Assembly: GCF_013359695.1 (NCBI RefSeq)
Contig: NZ_JABFMU010000061.1
Location: 1 to 36,672, forward strand
Direction: 5' to 3'
DNA: 36,672 bases
Source: Pseudomonas sp. C2B4
GTDB lineage: Bacteria > Pseudomonadota > Gammaproteobacteria > Pseudomonadales > Pseudomonadaceae
Position numbers and translations under genes: made by a program. Below are positions 8,237 through 16,818 of the stretch, piece after piece (position 1 is the first letter of the stretch; each line of letters opens with the position of its first letter). Below the pieces are notes generated by a model, which was given only the letters and a program-made list of their open reading frames with translations, ran no database searches and was not told where the DNA came from.

Positions 8237-11200
8237 TCACACCGCCACCTCTTCGTCTCGGGACTTGCCGAAGCGCCGACCCAGGCGATCGAAATACAGG
8301 TAGATCACAGGTGTGGTGAACAGCGTCAGAATCTGGCTGAGCAACAGGCCCCCGACCATGACCAGACCCAACGGCTGACGCAATTCCGCGCCAGACCCCG
8401 TGGCCAGCATTAGCGGCACCGCACCAAACAACGCCGCCAGGGTGGTCATCAGGATCGGCCGGAAGCGCAGCAATGCCGCCTGGTAGATCGCGGTTTGCGG
8501 GTCCATGCCCTGATTGCGCTCGGCGTCGAGGGCGAAGTCGATCATCATGATCGCGTTCTTCTTCACGATGCCGATCAACAGGATGATGCCGATAATCGCG
8601 ATCATTCCCAGGTCATTGCCGCTGAGGATCAAGGCCAGCAAGGCACCGACCGCCGCCGAGGGCAAGGTTGAGAGAATGGTGATCGGGTGGATGTAGCTCT
8701 CGTACAGCACACCCAGCACGATGTACATGGTCACCACCGCCGCCAGAATCAGCAGCAAGGTGCTCGACAGCGACGCTTGGAACGCCTCGGCGGCGCCCTG
8801 GAACTGGGTCTGCACGCCAATCGGCATGCCGATGTCCTTCTGCACCTGCTCGATGATCTGCACTGCATGCCCCAGCGCCACGCCGGGGGCCAGGTTGAAC
8901 GACATCATCACCGCCGGGAACTGGCCGATGTGGGTGATGGCCAGTTGCGCCTGGCGTTCTTCGATATGGGCCAGGCTGGACAGGCGCACCTGCCCGCCAT
9001 CGGTGGTCTTGACGTGGATCTGGTCCAGCGCCTGCGGGCCGATTTTCTCGCCGGACTGCGATTGCAGCACCACGCGATACTGGCTGGCCTGGGTGTAGAT
9101 CGTGGAAATCTGTCGCTGGCCGAAGGCGTCATACAGTGCATCGGTGATGTTCGACACCGACACCCCGACCCGGGACGCGGCATCGCGGTCGATCACCAGA
9201 TAGACCTGCAAACCCTTGTCCTGCAAGTCGCTGGCGACGTCGGTCAGCTCCGGGCGGTCGGCCAGGGCCTCGACCAGACGACCACTCCACAGGCTGAGCA
9301 GTTCGGAGTCCGGCGACGACATGCTGAACTGGTACTGCGTGCGGCTGACCCGGTCTTCGATGGTCAGGTCCTGCACCGGCTGCATGAACAGGCGGATACC
9401 GACCAGCTTGTCCAGTTCCGGCTGCAGGCGGGCAATCACGTCGGTGGCGCTCAGATCCCGGTCGCTGTGGGATTTCAGGTTGATCAGCAACCGCCCGCTG
9501 TTGAGCGTCGAGTTATCACCGTCGACACCGATATAGGACGACAGGCTCTCGACCGCCGGATCGGCCAGGACCACTTTGGCCAGTTCTTGCTGGCGCTCGC
9601 TCATCGCCGCGAAGGAAATCGACTGCGGCGCCTCGGAAATGCCCTGGATCACGCCGGTGTCCTGCACCGGGAAAAAGCCCTTGGGCACCATCATGTACAG
9701 GAACACCGTCAACACCAGGGTGCCGATGGCCACCAGCAACGTCAGCGGCTGATGCTTGAGCACCCACTGCAACTTGCGGCCGTAGGCGGCGATCATCCAG
9801 TCGATGAAGGCACCGCTGGCCCGGTAGAAGCGGCCCTGTTCGTCTTCCTTGGGCTCACGCTTGAGCAGCCGCGCGCACATCATCGGTGTCAGGGTCAAGG
9901 ACACCACCAGGGAAATCAGGATCGCCACCGCCAGGGTGATCGCGAACTCGCGGAACAACCGCCCGACCACGTCAGCCATGAACAACAACGGAATCAGTAC
10001 CGCGATCAGCGACAGCGTCAGGGAGATCAGGGTGAAGCCGATCTGTTTGGCGCCCTTGAGCGCCGCATTCAGCGGGCTGTCGCCCTCCTCGATGAAGCGT
10101 GAGATGTTCTCCAGCATCACGATCGCATCGTCCACCACGAAACCGGTGGCAATGGTCAGGGCCATCAGGGTCAGGTTGTTCACCGAGAACCCGGCGAGGT
10201 ACATCACGCCAAAGGTACCGATCAGCGACAGCGGTACGGCCACCGACGGAATGATGGTGGCACTGGCCCGGCGCAGGAACAGGAAGGTCACCATCACCAC
10301 CAGGGCGATGGCGATGAGCAATTCGTGCTGCACATCCTTGACCGAGGCGCGGATGGTCTGGGTACGGTCGGTCAGCACGACCACGTCAAGGCCAGCCGGC
10401 AGGTTGTCGGTAATGCTCGGCAGCAAGGCCTTGATCCGATCCACCACTTCGATGACGTTGGCGCCCGGTTGCCGCTGGATGTTCAGCAGCACCGCCTGGT
10501 TTTCGTTGGCCCAGGCCGCCAGACGTTCGTTTTCGGCACCGTCGACGATCTCCGCCACGTCCTTGAGCCGCAACGGTGCGCCGTTGGCATAGGCCAGGAT
10601 CAGGTTGGCGTAGTCCTGGGGCGAGGTCAGTTGATCGTTGGCGTCGAGCATCGACACCCGGGTCGGGCCGTCAAAGTTACCCTTGGGCTGATTGACGTTG
10701 GAGGCGCCGATCAGGGTGCGCACGTCCGACAGGTTCAGGCCATTGGCCGCCAGGGCCTCGGGATTGACCTTGATCCGCACCGCCTGACGCTGGCCGCCGG
10801 CAATGCTGACCATGCCGACGCCACTGATCTGGGCGATTTTCTGCGCCATGCGGGTGTCGACCAGATCATTGAGCTTGGGCAACAGCATGGTCTTGGAGGT
10901 AATGGCCAGGGTCAGCACCGGCGTGTCGGCCGGGTTGACCTTGTTGTACACCGGTGGCGCCGGCAAGTCCTTGGGCAACAGGTTGGTCGCGGCGTTGATC
11001 GCGGCCTGCACCTGCTGTTCGGCGACGTCCATATTGATGTCGAGGCTGAAACGCAGGGTCAGCACCGAAGCGCCGCCAGAGCTGGTCGAGGCCATCTGGG
11101 TCAGGCCGGGCATTTGCCCGAACTGCCGCTCCAGCGGCGCGGTCACGGCGCTGGTCATGACATCCGGACTGGCGCCCGGATAGAGGGTCATGACGCGAAT

Positions 11201-11332
11201 GGTCGGGTAATCGACCTGAGGCAGTGCCGACACCGGCAGCAGTCGATAGGCGATCACGCCGGCCAGAATGATGGCCAGCATGCTCAGGGTGGTCGCTACC
11301 GGACGAAGGATGAACAGCCGCGAGAGATTCAT
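8237..11332 (-). CDS. muxB: RND multidrug efflux permease MuxB (MdtB-like)
   Basis: This 1031-residue inner-membrane RND permease is paralogous to muxC and is expected to partner it in a heteromeric pump. It starts MNLSRLFILRPVATTLSMLA. It carries the proton-relay pair Asp401-Asp402 in TGFVVDDAIVMLENISRFIEEG and the C-terminal GIVKKNAIMMIDFALDAER. Length and the two porter/docking loop regions fit the MdtB subgroup. The ATG overlaps the muxA stop by 4 bases, indicating translational coupling. The pump exports hydrophobic drugs in exchange for protons, through the MuxA adaptor and OpmB. Assignment to B rather than C follows the conserved A-B-C gene order. Confidence 0.94.
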   Translation of the reverse strand: MNLSRLFILRPVATTLSMLAIILAGVIAYRLLPVSALPQVDYPTIRVMTLYPGASPDVMTSAVTAPLERQFGQMPGLTQMASTSSGGASVLTLRFSLDINMDVAEQQVQAAINAATNLLPKDLPAPPVYNKVNPADTPVLTLAITSKTMLLPKLNDLVDTRMAQKIAQISGVGMVSIAGGQRQAVRIKVNPEALAANGLNLSDVRTLIGASNVNQPKGNFDGPTRVSMLDANDQLTSPQDYANLILAYANGAPLRLKDVAEIVDGAENERLAAWANENQAVLLNIQRQPGANVIEVVDRIKALLPSITDNLPAGLDVVVLTDRTQTIRASVKDVQHELLIAIALVVMVTFLFLRRASATIIPSVAVPLSLIGTFGVMYLAGFSVNNLTLMALTIATGFVVDDAIVMLENISRFIEEGDSPLNAALKGAKQIGFTLISLTLSLIAVLIPLLFMADVVGRLFREFAITLAVAILISLVVSLTLTPMMCARLLKREPKEDEQGRFYRASGAFIDWMIAAYGRKLQWVLKHQPLTLLVAIGTLVLTVFLYMMVPKGFFPVQDTGVIQGISEAPQSISFAAMSERQQELAKVVLADPAVESLSSYIGVDGDNSTLNSGRLLINLKSHSDRDLSATDVIARLQPELDKLVGIRLFMQPVQDLTIEDRVSRTQYQFSMSSPDSELLSLWSGRLVEALADRPELTDVASDLQDKGLQVYLVIDRDAASRVGVSVSNITDALYDAFGQRQISTIYTQASQYRVVLQSQSGEKIGPQALDQIHVKTTDGGQVRLSSLAHIEERQAQLAITHIGQFPAVMMSFNLAPGVALGHAVQIIEQVQKDIGMPIGVQTQFQGAAEAFQASLSSTLLLILAAVVTMYIVLGVLYESYIHPITILSTLPSAAVGALLALILSGNDLGMIAIIGIILLIGIVKKNAIMMIDFALDAERNQGMDPQTAIYQAALLRFRPILMTTLAALFGAVPLMLATGSGAELRQPLGLVMVGGLLLSQILTLFTTPVIYLYFDRLGRRFGKSRDEEVAV

Positions 11333-12645
11333 GCGCCGCCCTTTTTCGCCTTGTCGGCAGGTGCCGGCTCAACGGTATTGGTCGCCGATCCGCCTTGCAG
11401 ATGGCCTGCGGGGCTGGTTGGTACTTGCTGCGGGTCGTTGACCACTTCCACGTCGCTGCCGTCCTTCAGGCGGTCGGTGCCCTCCAGCACGACGCGATCA
11501 CCTGCGGCCAGGCCTTCGGTGACCACGGTGTTTTCACCGTCACTGGCGCCGATTTTCAGTTGGCGGATCTTGACCTTCTTGTCGCCGTCCAGGGCATAGA
11601 CGAACGTGCCGTTGGTGCCGAACTGAATCGCGGCGGACGGTGCGAGGATCACGTTTTTGAGGGTATCGGCCAGCAGGCGCACGTTGACGAACTGGTTGGG
11701 GAACAGCGACTGGTCGCGGTTGTCGTAACGCGCCTTGAATTTCAGGGTGCCGGTGGTGACGTCGATCTGGTTGTCCAGGCTCTGCAACACACCGGTGGCC
11801 TGCAGCTTGGTGTCACCGCGATCCCAGGCTTCGGCGGGCAGTTTGGCACCGCTGCGATAGCGTGCGAGCACGGTATCGAGGCTGTTCTCCGGCAAGGTAA
11901 ATGCCACGCTGATCGGTTGCGTCTGGGTGATGATCGCCAGCGCCGTGGTGTCGTTGGCCGCGACGAGGTTGCCGACGTCAAGCTGACGCAGGCCGACGCG
12001 ACCGGCAATCGGTGCGCGGATCTTGGTGAATTCAAGGTTGAGTTTGGCGTCGTTGACCGCTGCCTGATTGGTCTTGACCGTGCCCTGGAATTGACCGACC
12101 AGTGCTACGGCGGTATCCAGGGTCTGCTTGGCGATGCTGTCTTCCTTGTAAAGCCCGGTATAACGCTCGACATCCACCTGGGCGTTTTTCAACTGCGCCT
12201 GGTTCTGCAGCAAGGTGCCTTCAGCCTGGAGCAAGGCGTTCTGGAACGGGCGCGGGTCGATCTCGGCCAGCAGGTCGCCAGCCTTGACCATCTGCCCTTC
12301 CTCGAAATAGATCTTGACCAACTCACCGGCGACGCGGCTGCGCACGTTGATGGTATTCAGCGCGGTGACCGTGCCCAGCGCCTTGTAGTACAGCGGGAAG
12401 TCACCCTTGACCACCGGCGCTACGCGCACCGGAACCGGCCCCGATGCGCCGCCGAATCCCGGACGCATCGCACCAGACCTGCCCGTGTGCCCGGCCACGG
12501 CTTTTGGCTGCGCACCCTCTTTCGGCGCAGCGCCCCCGGGCCAGAATTTCCAGCACAGGGCGGCGATGACCAACAGGACAAGCAGGCCAAACAGCCAGCG
12601 ACGGGGACTACGGGAAGCAGAGGATTGCATTGAGTGATCAACCAT
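11329..12645 (-). CDS. muxA: Periplasmic adaptor (membrane fusion) protein MuxA (MdtA-like)
   Basis: This 438-residue HlyD/MFP-family adaptor joins the MuxBC pump to OpmB. After a short cytoplasmic leader and one anchor helix (WLFGLLVLLVIAALCW, about residues 18-33), it shows the lipoyl half-motifs and coiled-coil hairpin typical of MdtA: a first strand near GDFPLYYKALGTVTALNTINV, then KAGDLLAEIDPRPF and KIRAPIAGRVGLRQLDVGN. The C-terminus is Ala/Pro/Lys-rich. It is first in the operon and overlaps muxB by 4 bases. I keep the ATG at 12645; an alternative ATG at 12630 would remove five residues. Neither has a strong ribosome-binding site. No adjacent regulator gene is present, so control cannot be read from the context. 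Confidence 0.93.
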   Translation of the reverse strand: MVDHSMQSSASRSPRRWLFGLLVLLVIAALCWKFWPGGAAPKEGAQPKAVAGHTGRSGAMRPGFGGASGPVPVRVAPVVKGDFPLYYKALGTVTALNTINVRSRVAGELVKIYFEEGQMVKAGDLLAEIDPRPFQNALLQAEGTLLQNQAQLKNAQVDVERYTGLYKEDSIAKQTLDTAVALVGQFQGTVKTNQAAVNDAKLNLEFTKIRAPIAGRVGLRQLDVGNLVAANDTTALAIITQTQPISVAFTLPENSLDTVLARYRSGAKLPAEAWDRGDTKLQATGVLQSLDNQIDVTTGTLKFKARYDNRDQSLFPNQFVNVRLLADTLKNVILAPSAAIQFGTNGTFVYALDGDKKVKIRQLKIGASDGENTVVTEGLAAGDRVVLEGTDRLKDGSDVEVVNDPQQVPTSPAGHLQGGSATNTVEPAPADKAKKGGA

Positions 12646-12778
12646 TGGGCGCGTGGGCTTCTTTTACATGAGGCTGAACGATAAGCACTGGCGGGTCTTA
12701 AGCAAAGCGCCTTTACCGGCAATTTACCTTCGGCTTACGTAACAGGAGATTTGTCCAAGATACTGAAACACAAATGAA

Positions 12779-12804
12779 AACGGCCTGGACAGGGCCAGGC
12801 CGTT
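12779..12804 (-). terminator. Rho-independent terminator of tpx
   Basis: A 10-bp perfect stem AACGGCCTGG / CCAGGCCGTT with a 6-base loop lies 20 bases beyond the tpx stop. Read on the minus strand, it is followed by a T-rich run (TTTTCATTTG). It separates tpx from muxA, so the two are probably not cotranscribed. Confidence 0.88.
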
Positions 12805-12823
12805 AACAATTGTAAAGCTTTAC

Positions 12824-13324
12824 TTATTTCAGAACGGCAAGGGCCGCTTCGTAGTTCGGTTCTTCAGCGATTTCCTTGACCAGCTCGCTGTGCAGCACGT
12901 TGTCGTTCTCGTCCAGTACCACTACGGCACGGGCGGTCAGGCCTTTCAGTGGACCGTCAGCAATGGCCACGCCGTAGTTCTCGATGAACTCGGCACCGCG
13001 CAGGGTCGACAGGTTCTGTACGTTTTCCAGGCCTTCGGCGCCGCAGAAACGCGCCTGGGCAAACGGCAGGTCAGCGGAGATGCACAGCACCACGGTGTTG
13101 GCGACGTCGTTGGCCTGAGCGTTGAACTTGCGCACAGAGGTGGCGCAGGTCGGGGTGTCAACGCTTGGGAAGATGTTCAGCACTTTGCGCTTGCCGGCAA
13201 AGTCTTTCAGGGTAACGTCGGACAGATTGCCGGCCACCAGGGAAAAGGCTGGCGCCTTGGAACCGGCTTGAGGCAGCTGGCCGTTGACTTGAACCGGGTT
13301 GCCTTTAAGAGTCACTTGAGCCAT
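12824..13324 (-). CDS. tpx: Thiol peroxidase Tpx (atypical 2-Cys peroxiredoxin)
   Basis: This 166-residue peroxiredoxin reduces hydrogen peroxide and organic hydroperoxides using thioredoxin. The peroxidatic Cys60 sits in PSVDTPTCATSVRKFN and the resolving Cys94 in RFCGAEGLENV. This is the exact Tpx spacing (Cys61/Cys95 in E. coli). It begins MAQVTLKGNPVQVNGQLPQ, typical of Tpx. The frame is open well upstream to 13702, but that extension translates REP DNA. The ATG at 13324 has a good AGAAGGA ribosome-binding site and gives the family length. A strong terminator follows. It is probably cytoplasmic and monocistronic, although periplasmic Tpx has been described in other bacteria; no signal peptide is seen. 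Confidence 0.96.
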   Translation of the reverse strand: MAQVTLKGNPVQVNGQLPQAGSKAPAFSLVAGNLSDVTLKDFAGKRKVLNIFPSVDTPTCATSVRKFNAQANDVANTVVLCISADLPFAQARFCGAEGLENVQNLSTLRGAEFIENYGVAIADGPLKGLTARAVVVLDENDNVLHSELVKEIAEEPNYEAALAVLK

Positions 13325-13743
13325 GAACGGAGTCCTTCTGAACGTTGTTGTGGAGAATGGTGAAGAGGCCGAAGTTAACCACGAAATCGATCGGCGACCT
13401 ACCCCGGATACAAAACTTGCATACACCCCCAATCCCCTGTGGGAGCGAGCCTGCTCGCGAAGACGTAATGCCAGGCAATGCGGTAGTCGACTGATACACC
13501 GCATTCGCGAGCAGGCTCGCTCCCACAGGATCAGGTTCAGACCGGCAATCGCCGAATTCGTCACCCGCCCAGCACACAGCGTACCCCCCTCTCCCTCCAC
13601 CACCCGGTGTTCATGACGAAAGGCGCGCATCGGGCCTTGAGCATTTCGTCGACGAATTGCGCAATGTTCTACGACTGTGTTGTCGATCCAGCCAGTGGTC
13701 ATTCGACTATAAGTGAGTCATCCCAATCCAACGGAGAACAACC
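13325..13743. other. Divergent intergenic region tpx / YCII gene
   Basis: These 419 bases separate two divergent genes. Near the tpx side I see only its AGAAGGA ribosome-binding site. A REP pair occupies 13437-13528. On the other side, TTGTCG at 13680 and CTATAA at 13707 resemble promoter elements for the plus-strand gene, but their spacing is too wide to trust. I see no operator with clear symmetry. Confidence 0.5.
13437..13528. repeat. Inward REP pair
   Basis: A forward REP (13437-13461) and a reverse REP (13504-13528), each 25 bases and perfect complements, flank a 42-base spacer. The element lies between the divergent starts of tpx and the YCII-family gene. It has the same geometry as the pairs at 8126, 19973 and 34626. 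Confidence 0.93.
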
Positions 13744-14169
13744 ATGCGCTTCATGATCATCGTAAAAGCCAGCCAGGACTCCGAAGCCGGCATCATGCCC
13801 AGCACCGAACTGCTGACTGCCATGGGCAACTACAACGAAGAATTGGCCAAGGCCGGCATCCTTCTCGCCGGAGAAGGCCTGCACCCCAGCAGCAAAGGCG
13901 CCCGCGTAAGCTTCTCAGGCGACAAACGCATGGTCATCGACGGCCCGTTCGCCGAAACCAAGGAACTGATCGCCGGTTACTGGCTGTGGCAAGTCAAGTC
14001 AAAGGAAGAAGCCATCGAATGGGTCAAGCGCTGCCCCAACCCGATGCCGGGCACCGAAGCCGAAATCGAGATTCGCCAGGTATTCGAGGCAGAGGATTTT
14101 GGTGAAGCATTGACGCCGGAGTTGCGTGAGCAGGAAGAGCGGGCGTTTGGACGGGGGGAAAAGTGTTGA
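13744..14169 (+). CDS. YCII-related (DGPF domain) protein
   Basis: This 141-residue protein belongs to the YCII/DGPF family: small cytosolic ferredoxin-fold proteins of unknown activity, often found next to ECF sigma factors. The diagnostic DGPF lies at residues 66-69 in MVIDGPFAETKELIAGYW, and the N-terminal MRFMIIVKAS strand is also typical. A good ribosome-binding site (CGGAGA) precedes the ATG. No sigma-factor gene follows, unlike the common arrangement; the next gene is the unrelated RHS protein. No catalytic role can be assigned. Confidence 0.85.
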   Translation: MRFMIIVKASQDSEAGIMPSTELLTAMGNYNEELAKAGILLAGEGLHPSSKGARVSFSGDKRMVIDGPFAETKELIAGYWLWQVKSKEEAIEWVKRCPNPMPGTEAEIEIRQVFEAEDFGEALTPELREQEERAFGRGEKC

Positions 14170-14199
14170 GTACTGCTTTAAACAGTCTTTGAAAACGCT

Positions 14200-14227
14200 G
14201 TGGCGAGGGAGCGGGTACTCTCGCCAC
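14200..14227. repeat. Short hairpin related to the GTGGCGAGGGGAT family
   Basis: GTGGCGAG (14200-14207) and CTCGCCAC (14220-14227) form a perfect 8-bp stem around 12 bases. The outer sequence matches the ends of the repeats at 933-1091 and 3381-3500, so this is probably a degenerate single copy. It lies 30 bases after the YCII gene stop and could act as a weak terminator, but no T-run follows. Confidence 0.6.
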
Positions 14228-14344
14228 TTGGACTGCTTCAGAGATTCATCGCGAATGACACCTATCAGTTCTGCTAGTGGACTGCATCTGCATCAAGGGT
14301 GAAGCTGAGCATCTCCGTCCAAGGGAATCTCTGGGGCATTGGTG

Positions 14345-15448
14345 ATGCGCAAAATCAGGCTTTGTCTCTACGCGTACGACCCATTGGATCGGCTCGTCAG
14401 GACGTCACCAGTGATAGATGCCGAATCTCAACGCTTCTATTGCAAAGGCCGTTTAGCTACAGAAATTCAGGGCCAACTGAAAAAGTCGATTTTCCAATAC
14501 AACGAACAACCTCTCGCAGAGCAACTAGACGGCGGAATAACAATGGGTATACGGCTGCTCGCTACCGATAAGCAACAATCGATACTGCATTCCGTTGGCG
14601 CCAATCTGACTCAACCCATTGCCTATTCACCATACGGGTGCCGGTACGGCAGCGGTTGGTTAAGTCTTCTGGGGTTCAATGGAGAGAGGCAGGACCCGGT
14701 GACCGGGCGTTATTTTTTGGGGAACGGATATCGAGGTTTCAATCCGATATTGATGCGTTTTGACACCCCGGACAGTTGGAGTCCATTCGGGAAAGGGGGA
14801 CTCAATCCATATGTGTATTGTCTGGGAGATCCAGTCAATCGCAGGGATCCGAGCGGGCATTTTTCCTTCTGGGATGACCTCATCCGATTTGCAGGGCGAG
14901 CGCATACGGGAAGAGGCACTGCTTCGCGAATGGTGGGATCCAGCATTCCCGTACGTCCAACCATGCCCAATCCAGGCGCAACCATGGCCGCCCCATCCGC
15001 CACAATACTGGAGCCCATCACAACACCCTTCACCTATCGGCCAATTGGCGCAAACATCAGGCCCCATAACACCTCTGGCCTGACAGGCTCACTTGATTCA
15101 TTGACCTCTTCCCACTCCACGGGCTCCTTACGCTCACCATCTTCCTCCCTCGAATCTCTCCAATCATTCGGTTCAATCAGTTCAAGAAGCTCAACCAGCT
15201 CCACTGAGTCAGCATTTTCCAGTTCAAGGCGAGGATCCTTCTCAACAATTTCAGTTTGGTCCGGTTCTGGCAGGCGCAATGACCTTACGTGGGGTTCAAA
15301 CGAATCGTTGAACTCGGTTTCAACCTATTCATCGGGAACGTCCCCTCGTGTGACGATTGAAGACTCAGTGTTGACTTTCGATTCTCAGGGAAACGTTTCA
15401 TATCTTCCGGACCCGGTATCCGACCAAACCTCGCGGATCAGGCGTTGA
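14345..15448 (+). CDS. Short orphan RHS repeat-associated core protein, Ser/Thr-rich tail
   Basis: The protein has about 367 residues. Residues ~1-170 are the end of an RHS/YD shell: LYAYDPLDRLVRT, RFYCKGRLATEIQG, then the hallmark RHS core LLGFNGERQDPVTGRYFLGNGYRGFNP...DPSGH. Full-length RHS/TccC toxins carry thousands of residues of YD repeats before this core and a variable toxin after it; here only the core remains. Short RHS-core genes of this kind are, from memory, common in P. fluorescens genomes, so it may be a real gene rather than a stump. After DPSGH comes a ~195-residue region very rich in Ser, Thr and Gly, with no toxin motif I recognise. No signal peptide or immunity gene is seen. 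Base composition looks less GC-rich than its neighbours. TTG (14339) and GTG (14342) are alternative starts; the ribosome-binding site is weak. Confidence 0.75.
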   Translation: MRKIRLCLYAYDPLDRLVRTSPVIDAESQRFYCKGRLATEIQGQLKKSIFQYNEQPLAEQLDGGITMGIRLLATDKQQSILHSVGANLTQPIAYSPYGCRYGSGWLSLLGFNGERQDPVTGRYFLGNGYRGFNPILMRFDTPDSWSPFGKGGLNPYVYCLGDPVNRRDPSGHFSFWDDLIRFAGRAHTGRGTASRMVGSSIPVRPTMPNPGATMAAPSATILEPITTPFTYRPIGANIRPHNTSGLTGSLDSLTSSHSTGSLRSPSSSLESLQSFGSISSRSSTSSTESAFSSSRRGSFSTISVWSGSGRRNDLTWGSNESLNSVSTYSSGTSPRVTIEDSVLTFDSQGNVSYLPDPVSDQTSRIRR

Positions 15449-15824
15449 TTTGGACAGATTGGGGATTCAACGGTCGATCATGCTTGTGTAACCAGTTGCC
15501 AACCGGGTGCTGGACAATCTTGGTCTGGCGTAGCCAGCCAGCATCTGCGCGTCATCGTTCTTCGCGTTGTGTCAGGGCCATATCTCTTCCAAATCCACAG
15601 CAAACATCGCATCCAACCCAATGATCCGCATTAACTTTTTAGTACACAAAAAAACCAAAAAACTTGTACAAAAAACTAAAGAATTAACCCCTCCGACTGG
15701 CTAACCCCCATTTAGCTGCTAGCTTCAAGAGACGTGTCCTACAACCTTGATAGCAAAGAGATTACGTCGTAACGGCCGCCAAGTGCCGAGTCGTCCATAT
15801 GAGCCACCAGGGAATCGGGGAATC
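15449..15824. other. AT-rich intergenic region upstream of the MoxR/Bat locus
   Basis: This 376-base gap follows the RHS gene and precedes the first gene of the large plus-strand block. Bases 15521-15542 contain a small imperfect hairpin (CTGGCGTAGCCAG) without a T-run. Bases 15635-15690 are very A-rich and hold a repeated GTACA motif described separately. I see no extra gene. The promoter of the downstream block most likely lies here, but no clear -35/-10 or -24/-12 pair could be identified. Confidence 0.55.
15641..15680. promoter_or_regulatory. Direct GTACA-A-tract repeats, possible operator
   Basis: GTACACAAAAAAACCAAA starts at 15642 and GTACAAAAAACTAAA starts at 15666, 24 bases apart. 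The second copy overlaps a perfect 8-bp palindrome, TTGTACAA (15664-15671). The motif is about 155 bases upstream of the first start codon of the block. Such a pair could be a regulator-binding site, or simply A-tract bent DNA upstream of a promoter. Function is inference. Confidence 0.35.
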
Positions 15825-16616
15825 ATGTTGAAGATATTGGGGATGCACGTCTTTCTAGTGGCCACTTCGTTCGCGCCGTTCATGTGCGCACACGCCGACA
15901 ACGCCGAGACTGCCAACAAAAGCAACAACCCGCTGAACCTCGCCCCGGGGATGAACCTGCAGGATTACTACACCCCGAAGTATTACGACTCCAACATTCA
16001 CACCAATGACCTGCTGGTACGCGGAACGCTGCCGATTGCCCCCAACGATTTCATCGGTGTGCCGCAACTGCTGCGCGCCACCGCACCGATCAGCACCCGC
16101 CCCGATCCGAACGGCGGCTACAGCACCGGTGAAGGTGACCTGAATCTGTTCGATATTTTCCTGCTCAAGACCGAGGGCGTGCAGTTGGGTATCGGCCCGC
16201 AAATCACCGCACCGTTCGCCGATCAGGACGAACTCGGCACCGGTAAGTGGCAAGCCGGGTTCGCCGCCGTGGCAATCGATTCTTCACCTCGCGGCCTGCT
16301 GGGTGCATTGGTGCAGTACCAGAGTTCATTCGCCGGCGATCACGACCGCCCACACGTCGAAACCGCCACCGTGCAGCCCTTGGTCATCCACAACCTTGAA
16401 CACGGCTGGTACCTGCGCTCCACCGGCATCTGGACCTACGACCTGAAGAACGACACCCACTACATCCCCCTCGGTTTGGGTGGCGGAAAAGTCTGGAAGG
16501 ACGGGCCTAATATTCTCAACGCCTTCATAGAACCGCAGTGGACAGTCGACCACAAGGGTGATGGCCTGCCGAAATTCACACTCTTCGCCGGCCTCAACGT
16601 CACGTTTGGAAAGTGA
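15825..16616 (+). CDS. Exported protein, probable outer-membrane beta-barrel
   Basis: The protein has 263 residues with an N-terminal signal peptide (about MLKILGMHVFLVATSFAPFM, cut after CAHA). I do not recognise a named family. The mature part has alternating polar/hydrophobic strands, frequent Gly and aromatic residues, and ends FAGLNVTFGK, suggestive of an outer-membrane barrel. FLLKTEGVQLGIGPQITAPF and HGWYLRSTGIWTYDL look like barrel strands and resemble MetA/phenol-degradation-type putative transporters. The frame is open to 15747, but the ATG at 15825 places the signal peptide at the N-terminus and has GGGGAA upstream; an ATG at 15843 is also possible. It is the first gene of the plus-strand block that runs through MoxR/Bat to the sulfatase. 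Confidence 0.7.
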   Translation: MLKILGMHVFLVATSFAPFMCAHADNAETANKSNNPLNLAPGMNLQDYYTPKYYDSNIHTNDLLVRGTLPIAPNDFIGVPQLLRATAPISTRPDPNGGYSTGEGDLNLFDIFLLKTEGVQLGIGPQITAPFADQDELGTGKWQAGFAAVAIDSSPRGLLGALVQYQSSFAGDHDRPHVETATVQPLVIHNLEHGWYLRSTGIWTYDLKNDTHYIPLGLGGGKVWKDGPNILNAFIEPQWTVDHKGDGLPKFTLFAGLNVTFGK

Positions 16617-16626
16617 GGACATTGCC

Positions 16627-16806
16627 ATGCACATCGCCATTCGCGCCGCCGGTTTCAGCCTGATGACCATGTTCGTCAGCTGTGGGGTCGGCGCTCAGGA
16701 TCTGGATACCGGCCCCGCTTACACCGCCGTGCAGCCTACGCCCGCAGGCGGCACCGGCCACTGGAAAATGCCGTTACCGACACCCGTAAACCAACACAAT
16801 CGATAA
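16627..16806 (+). CDS. 59-residue exported peptide of unknown function
   Basis: This small gene lies between two putative outer-membrane protein genes, 10 bases after one stop and 12 before the next start. A GAGGAC ribosome-binding site stands just before the ATG. Residues ~1-23 look like a Sec signal peptide (basic start, hydrophobic GFSLMTMFV, Ala-Gln at the end). A Cys in SCGVGAQ could alternatively suggest a lipobox, but the sequence fits poorly. The mature part, about 35 residues, is Pro/Gly/Thr-rich (TAVQPTPAGGTGHWKMPLPT) with no predicted secondary structure. I do not recognise it. Its tight placement in a same-strand operon with a good ribosome-binding site supports a real gene. Confidence 0.65.
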   Translation: MHIAIRAAGFSLMTMFVSCGVGAQDLDTGPAYTAVQPTPAGGTGHWKMPLPTPVNQHNR

Positions 16807-16818
16807 GCGAAGCCAGGC

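Noticed and set aside
5719..10102. Long plus-strand frames opposite muxC and muxB
   Set aside because: They are His/Gln/Arg-rich shadows of the two RND pumps, a common artefact in high-GC DNA.
13325..13702. N-terminal extension of tpx
   Set aside because: The added residues translate a REP pair, while the internal ATG has a good ribosome-binding site and gives the exact Tpx length and start.
15699..15724. Sigma-54 type promoter (TGGC...GCTGCT)
   Set aside because: The distance between the GG and GC elements is not the required spacing.
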